Assembly (NCBI GenBank): GCA_003533975.1
Contig: DQCL01000348.1
Coordinates: 1 to 8,659 of the forward strand
DNA: 8,659 nucleotides
Reading direction: 5' to 3'
Source of the DNA: Octadecabacter sp.
GTDB taxonomy: Bacteria > Pseudomonadota > Alphaproteobacteria > Rhodobacterales > Rhodobacteraceae
Positions 6,463 to 8,659 of this stretch are shown here, piece after piece (within the stretch, counting starts at the first letter, position 1; each line of letters opens with the position of its first letter). The notes beneath the pieces were generated by a model that saw only the letters and a list, made by a program, of their open reading frames with translations, searched no databases and was not told where the DNA came from. Both the position numbers and the translations under genes were made by a program.

Positions 6463-8015
6463 TACGTCTCCTGTGTTGGAATATGCCAATCGGCTCCGCG
6501 CGCCGTTTGCACGTATTCAGGCCATTTAAACCCGTGCGGTGACGGGTAATCGCACAGCGGCGGGATATCGTGTTCATCTTTGCGGCGTTGGAATTCGCTT
6601 TGTGCTGAACCGCGTACATCTTCATCTTCAAACAAGCGCAGTGCTGAACACGCCAATACCTTTGCCGCCACCTGAACCATCGGGTCAATTGTCTGGGACA
6701 GTCCACCAAGCGCATTCATCGCCCATGCCGGATATGGGCCGCCCTTTAGCGCCGGACGTGCGATGTAGAACCGTGCGGTCGGCGCATGCCACGTCATATC
6801 GGTATAGTCATCGGACGTGGAATTGCGTTGGTTGGGCGGCAGGCTTTCCCGCAAAATTGCTTCGGCCTTTTGTGGTGAAATCAGGTCCTCACATGCGGGT
6901 AAGATTGGGTCGTCATCCGGCGTAACGCCGCAGTTTTCCTGCACCTGACGCATCAAAGCCTTTGCATCCGCACCCCAAACCGGCGCGCCAACCTGTTGAA
7001 TTTGCTCCCAAACCATGCTCGCCATTGCATGGTTGGCAAGCCCGGGTCGCGATTTACAAACCCAATGGCGTTCAACCCGACATCCTGTCTGGGCAGCTAC
7101 GCTTTCAGCCAATGCATCCAGTCGCGCAGTCACGCTTTCGGCCATCTGAACGGTGGGCACGCGCATCATATATTGCAGCTCGGCAAGGCCCGCAGGCAGG
7201 TTGTCGGCCGTGGCCTGCCCCGTGCTAATAATGCTTTCCGAAATCGACCAACCGCCAACATGGGGCAGCATCGTATCACGCAACATGCGCGCCTGAGAGT
7301 ACATCATCACCAAGGCGTCGTTCGCACCAGGTGCGCGAATATCGCTGTGGCTTTGCGGGATCGGCGCACCATCGGTGGCGCCAAACAAATGCGGCACGTC
7401 ACAAATAAACCGGTAGATCATCGAATAAGCCGCACCACAGTGGGTATCCCAGCGCACGGTATTGCACATGGGCAGCATGTAGAACGGGTGGAACGACAAC
7501 ATGCCCGCCAACCCGTCATAATAGCCCTTCGCCGCATGGATGGGCTTGGACCCGCGCACCTTTTCCGCAGGTTCACCCGTAAAGCGCAGACCGCCCTTGA
7601 TACCGTGTTGTTCCATCGCGGCCTTTGTTGCCAATAGACCACCCAACCCACTGATCCCCAACGCTGAATGCGGGTCTGTGTGACCAGCTGCATGGGCGCT
7701 TAACCCGTCGCGCGGCGCTTCATGCGTTGCGGCTGCTTGGCAGTTTCCGGGCACGGCATCGTATTCGGCGTACATGCCCACGACAGGCCCTGCCCCGTTC
7801 GACCATTCCGCGCAAAATGCCGTTGGCATTCCGCCGCTGCCCTCTTCAACGGTAAACCCGTCCGCCCGCAGTCTTTCCACGTACCAAGCCGCAGACCGGT
7901 ATTCCCGCCACGCCGGTTCACCAAATGAAAAGATGCGTGCGCAGTCGGCAGACAGCCCAGCACGCGCGTTTTCAACCCAACTCAAGGCCGTCGATTGGGC
8001 AGCAGAAACATTCAT
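6462..8015 (-). CDS. AbgB-like M20 family amidohydrolase
   Basis: Predicted cytoplasmic metallo-amidohydrolase of 517 residues, related to AbgB (p-aminobenzoyl-glutamate hydrolase subunit B, about 480 residues) and the M20 peptidases, which cleave N-acyl or peptide bonds of small substrates. The ATG at 8015 is preferred because GAGG lies six bases before it; an upstream TTG at 8027 would overlap that site. Numbered from this ATG, catalytic-domain motifs are GMYAEYDAVPG at 80-90, AAGHTDPHSALG at 109-120 and GEPAEK at 147-152. The dimerisation (lid) domain lies roughly between 190 and 320, and TSDDYTDMTWHAPT at 400-413 near the C-terminus matches the AbgB TDxGDVSWxxPT block. The usual M20D Cys of CGH is Ala here and the second Glu of the PAEE motif is Lys, so substrate or metal use may differ. 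No signal peptide is seen. It is coupled to the secreted protein gene. The natural substrate cannot be told from sequence. Confidence 0.88.
   Translation of the reverse strand: MNVSAAQSTALSWVENARAGLSADCARIFSFGEPAWREYRSAAWYVERLRADGFTVEEGSGGMPTAFCAEWSNGAGPVVGMYAEYDAVPGNCQAAATHEAPRDGLSAHAAGHTDPHSALGISGLGGLLATKAAMEQHGIKGGLRFTGEPAEKVRGSKPIHAAKGYYDGLAGMLSFHPFYMLPMCNTVRWDTHCGAAYSMIYRFICDVPHLFGATDGAPIPQSHSDIRAPGANDALVMMYSQARMLRDTMLPHVGGWSISESIISTGQATADNLPAGLAELQYMMRVPTVQMAESVTARLDALAESVAAQTGCRVERHWVCKSRPGLANHAMASMVWEQIQQVGAPVWGADAKALMRQVQENCGVTPDDDPILPACEDLISPQKAEAILRESLPPNQRNSTSDDYTDMTWHAPTARFYIARPALKGGPYPAWAMNALGGLSQTIDPMVQVAAKVLACSALRLFEDEDVRGSAQSEFQRRKDEHDIPPLCDYPSPHGFKWPEYVQTARGADWHIPTQET
6468..6472 (-). 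promoter_or_regulatory. Ribosome binding site fixing the start of the secreted protein
   Basis: AGGAG on the minus strand, inside the end of the amidohydrolase gene, lies five bases before the ATG at 6462. It supports this start over the upstream in-frame one at 6489. Confidence 0.75.
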
Positions 8016-8021
8016 ATCAGA

Positions 8022-8025
8022 CCTC
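8022..8025 (-). promoter_or_regulatory. Ribosome binding site deciding the amidohydrolase start
   Basis: GAGG lies six bases before the ATG at 8015. The alternative TTG at 8027 sits across this site and has nothing comparable upstream, so the shorter protein is preferred. Confidence 0.65.
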
Positions 8026-8049
8026 AAAATAACCCGCGTGAACGCGAAA

Positions 8050-8079
8050 GGGCACAGCGTGAGTGTTCACGCCATGCCC
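8050..8079 (-). terminator. Intrinsic-terminator-like hairpin after rpoD
   Basis: Twenty-four bases after the rpoD stop, the minus strand forms a 13-pair stem (two G-U pairs in the middle) with an ACAC loop. The outer arm is GGGCA/TGCCC and the inner arm GCGTGA/TCACGC. Only TTT follows, so efficiency is uncertain. It sits between rpoD and the amidohydrolase, 34 bases upstream of the latter's start. Part of the 5' arm plus loop can also pair with a downstream arm at 8036-8043. Confidence 0.65.
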
Positions 8080-8103
8080 AATATACGCAAGTAATTCGTG
8101 GTT

Positions 8104-8659
8104 TTACTGATCGAGGAAAGACCGCAAACGGCGTGAGCGGCTTGGGTGCTTAAGCTTGCGCAGCGCCTTCGCTTCGATCTGACGGATACGTTCGCGTGTA
8201 ACGCTGAACTGCTGACCGACTTCTTCAAGCGTGTGGTCCGTGTTCATGCCGATGCCAAAACGCATACGCAGCACACGTTCTTCGCGCGGTGTAAGGGATG
8301 CCAGAACCCGTGTCGTAGTCTCCTTCAGGTTCTCCTGAATGGCGGAATCCAGTGGCAGAACCGCGTTCTTATCTTCAATGAAATCACCGAGTTGGCTGTC
8401 TTCCTCATCCCCAATAGGGGTTTCGAGGCTGATCGGCTCCTTGGCGATCTTCATGACCTTGCGGACCTTCTCAAGCGGCATCTGCAGCTTGGCGGCCAGT
8501 TCTTCTGGCGTCGGTTCGCGGCCGATTTCGTGCAGCATTTGGCGACCTGTGCGGACCAGCTTGTTGATCGTTTCAATCATGTGCACCGGAATACGGATCG
8601 TGCGCGCTTGGTCAGCAATCGAACGGGTGATCGCTTGACGGATCCACCATGTCGCATAG
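8104..8659 (-). CDS. rpoD: RpoD (sigma-70) C-terminal part, 5' truncated by window edge
   Basis: The last 184 residues of the primary sigma factor, which directs RNA polymerase to housekeeping promoters. The coding frame is open to the right edge, so the gene continues outside; an apparent start at 8586 is internal (the Val of RIPVHMIET). The visible order is the region 2.3-2.4 end ([20 protein letters not shown], residues 1-20 of the fragment, which melts and reads the -10 element), region 3 ([12 protein letters not shown] onward), the region 3.2 linker (about [22 protein letters not shown], 75-96), and region 4. In region 4 the helix-turn-helix [20 protein letters not shown] (143-162) reads the -35 element. 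The C-terminus [15 protein letters not shown] is the standard group 1 sigma ending. All blocks are intact. The hairpin at 8050-8079 probably terminates the transcript. Confidence 0.98.
   Translation of the reverse strand, partial: YATWWIRQAITRSIADQARTIRIPVHMIETINKLVRTGRQMLHEIGREPTPEELAAKLQMPLEKVRKVMKIAKEPISLETPIGDEEDSQLGDFIEDKNAVLPLDSAIQENLKETTTRVLASLTPREERVLRMRFGIGMNTDHTLEEVGQQFSVTRERIRQIEAKALRKLKHPSRSRRLRSFLDQ

Noticed and set aside
6463..6489. Upstream in-frame start for the small secreted protein
   Set aside because: It would put nine polar residues before the signal peptide; the ATG at 6462 has AGGAG five bases upstream and makes the TAATG overlap.
8016..8027. TTG start giving four extra residues to the amidohydrolase
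   Set aside because: The TTG overlaps the GAGG site that is well placed for the ATG at 8015, and has no site of its own.
8080..8085. TATATT -10 box for the amidohydrolase on the minus strand
   Set aside because: No acceptable -35 at the right distance, and transcription would start inside the rpoD hairpin.

Overview
The window looks like chromosomal DNA of an alphaproteobacterium, most likely Rhodobacterales/Roseobacter-type. This rests on the style of the RpoD C-terminus, the nrdR-ribD adjacency and the capsule proteins, with moderately GC-rich codon use. The taxon is an inference from protein recognition, not a measured result. The window holds eight protein genes, two of them cut by the window edges. 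I see no tRNA, rRNA, CRISPR array, insertion sequence or phage gene, and no intergenic gap longer than about 175 bases.

Left half, plus strand (1-4247): a capsule module. The 3' part of a KpsS-like gene is followed, after a 174-base gap with a terminator-like hairpin, by a GTG-started outer-membrane export lipoprotein of the Wza type. That gene overlaps by one base (TAATG) a full-length two-module KpsC. In characterised systems, KpsS and KpsC build the poly-beta-Kdo linker that anchors capsule to lipid, and the export lipoprotein forms the outer-membrane exit channel. No ABC transporter, Kdo supply gene or chain polymerase lies in the window, so the rest of the pathway must be elsewhere.

Right half, minus strand (8659 down to 4252): five codirectional genes. 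They are the 3' end of rpoD (housekeeping sigma factor), an AbgB-like M20 amidohydrolase, a small secreted Cys-containing protein of unknown function coupled to it by TAATG, nrdR (ribonucleotide reductase repressor), and ribD (riboflavin biosynthesis). A strong hairpin after rpoD probably ends its transcript. A TTATCCA inverted repeat that includes a perfect DnaA-box 9-mer lies upstream of nrdR. ribD and kpsC converge with only four bases between their stop codons.

Most of the window is ordinary core genome plus an envelope cluster. The points most worth a second look are: possible alternative RNA pairing between rpoD and the amidohydrolase, the DnaA-box palindrome at the nrdR promoter region, unusual metal-site motifs in the amidohydrolase, and the uncharacterised secreted protein translationally coupled to it. 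I see no clear evidence of a wholly new multi-gene system.
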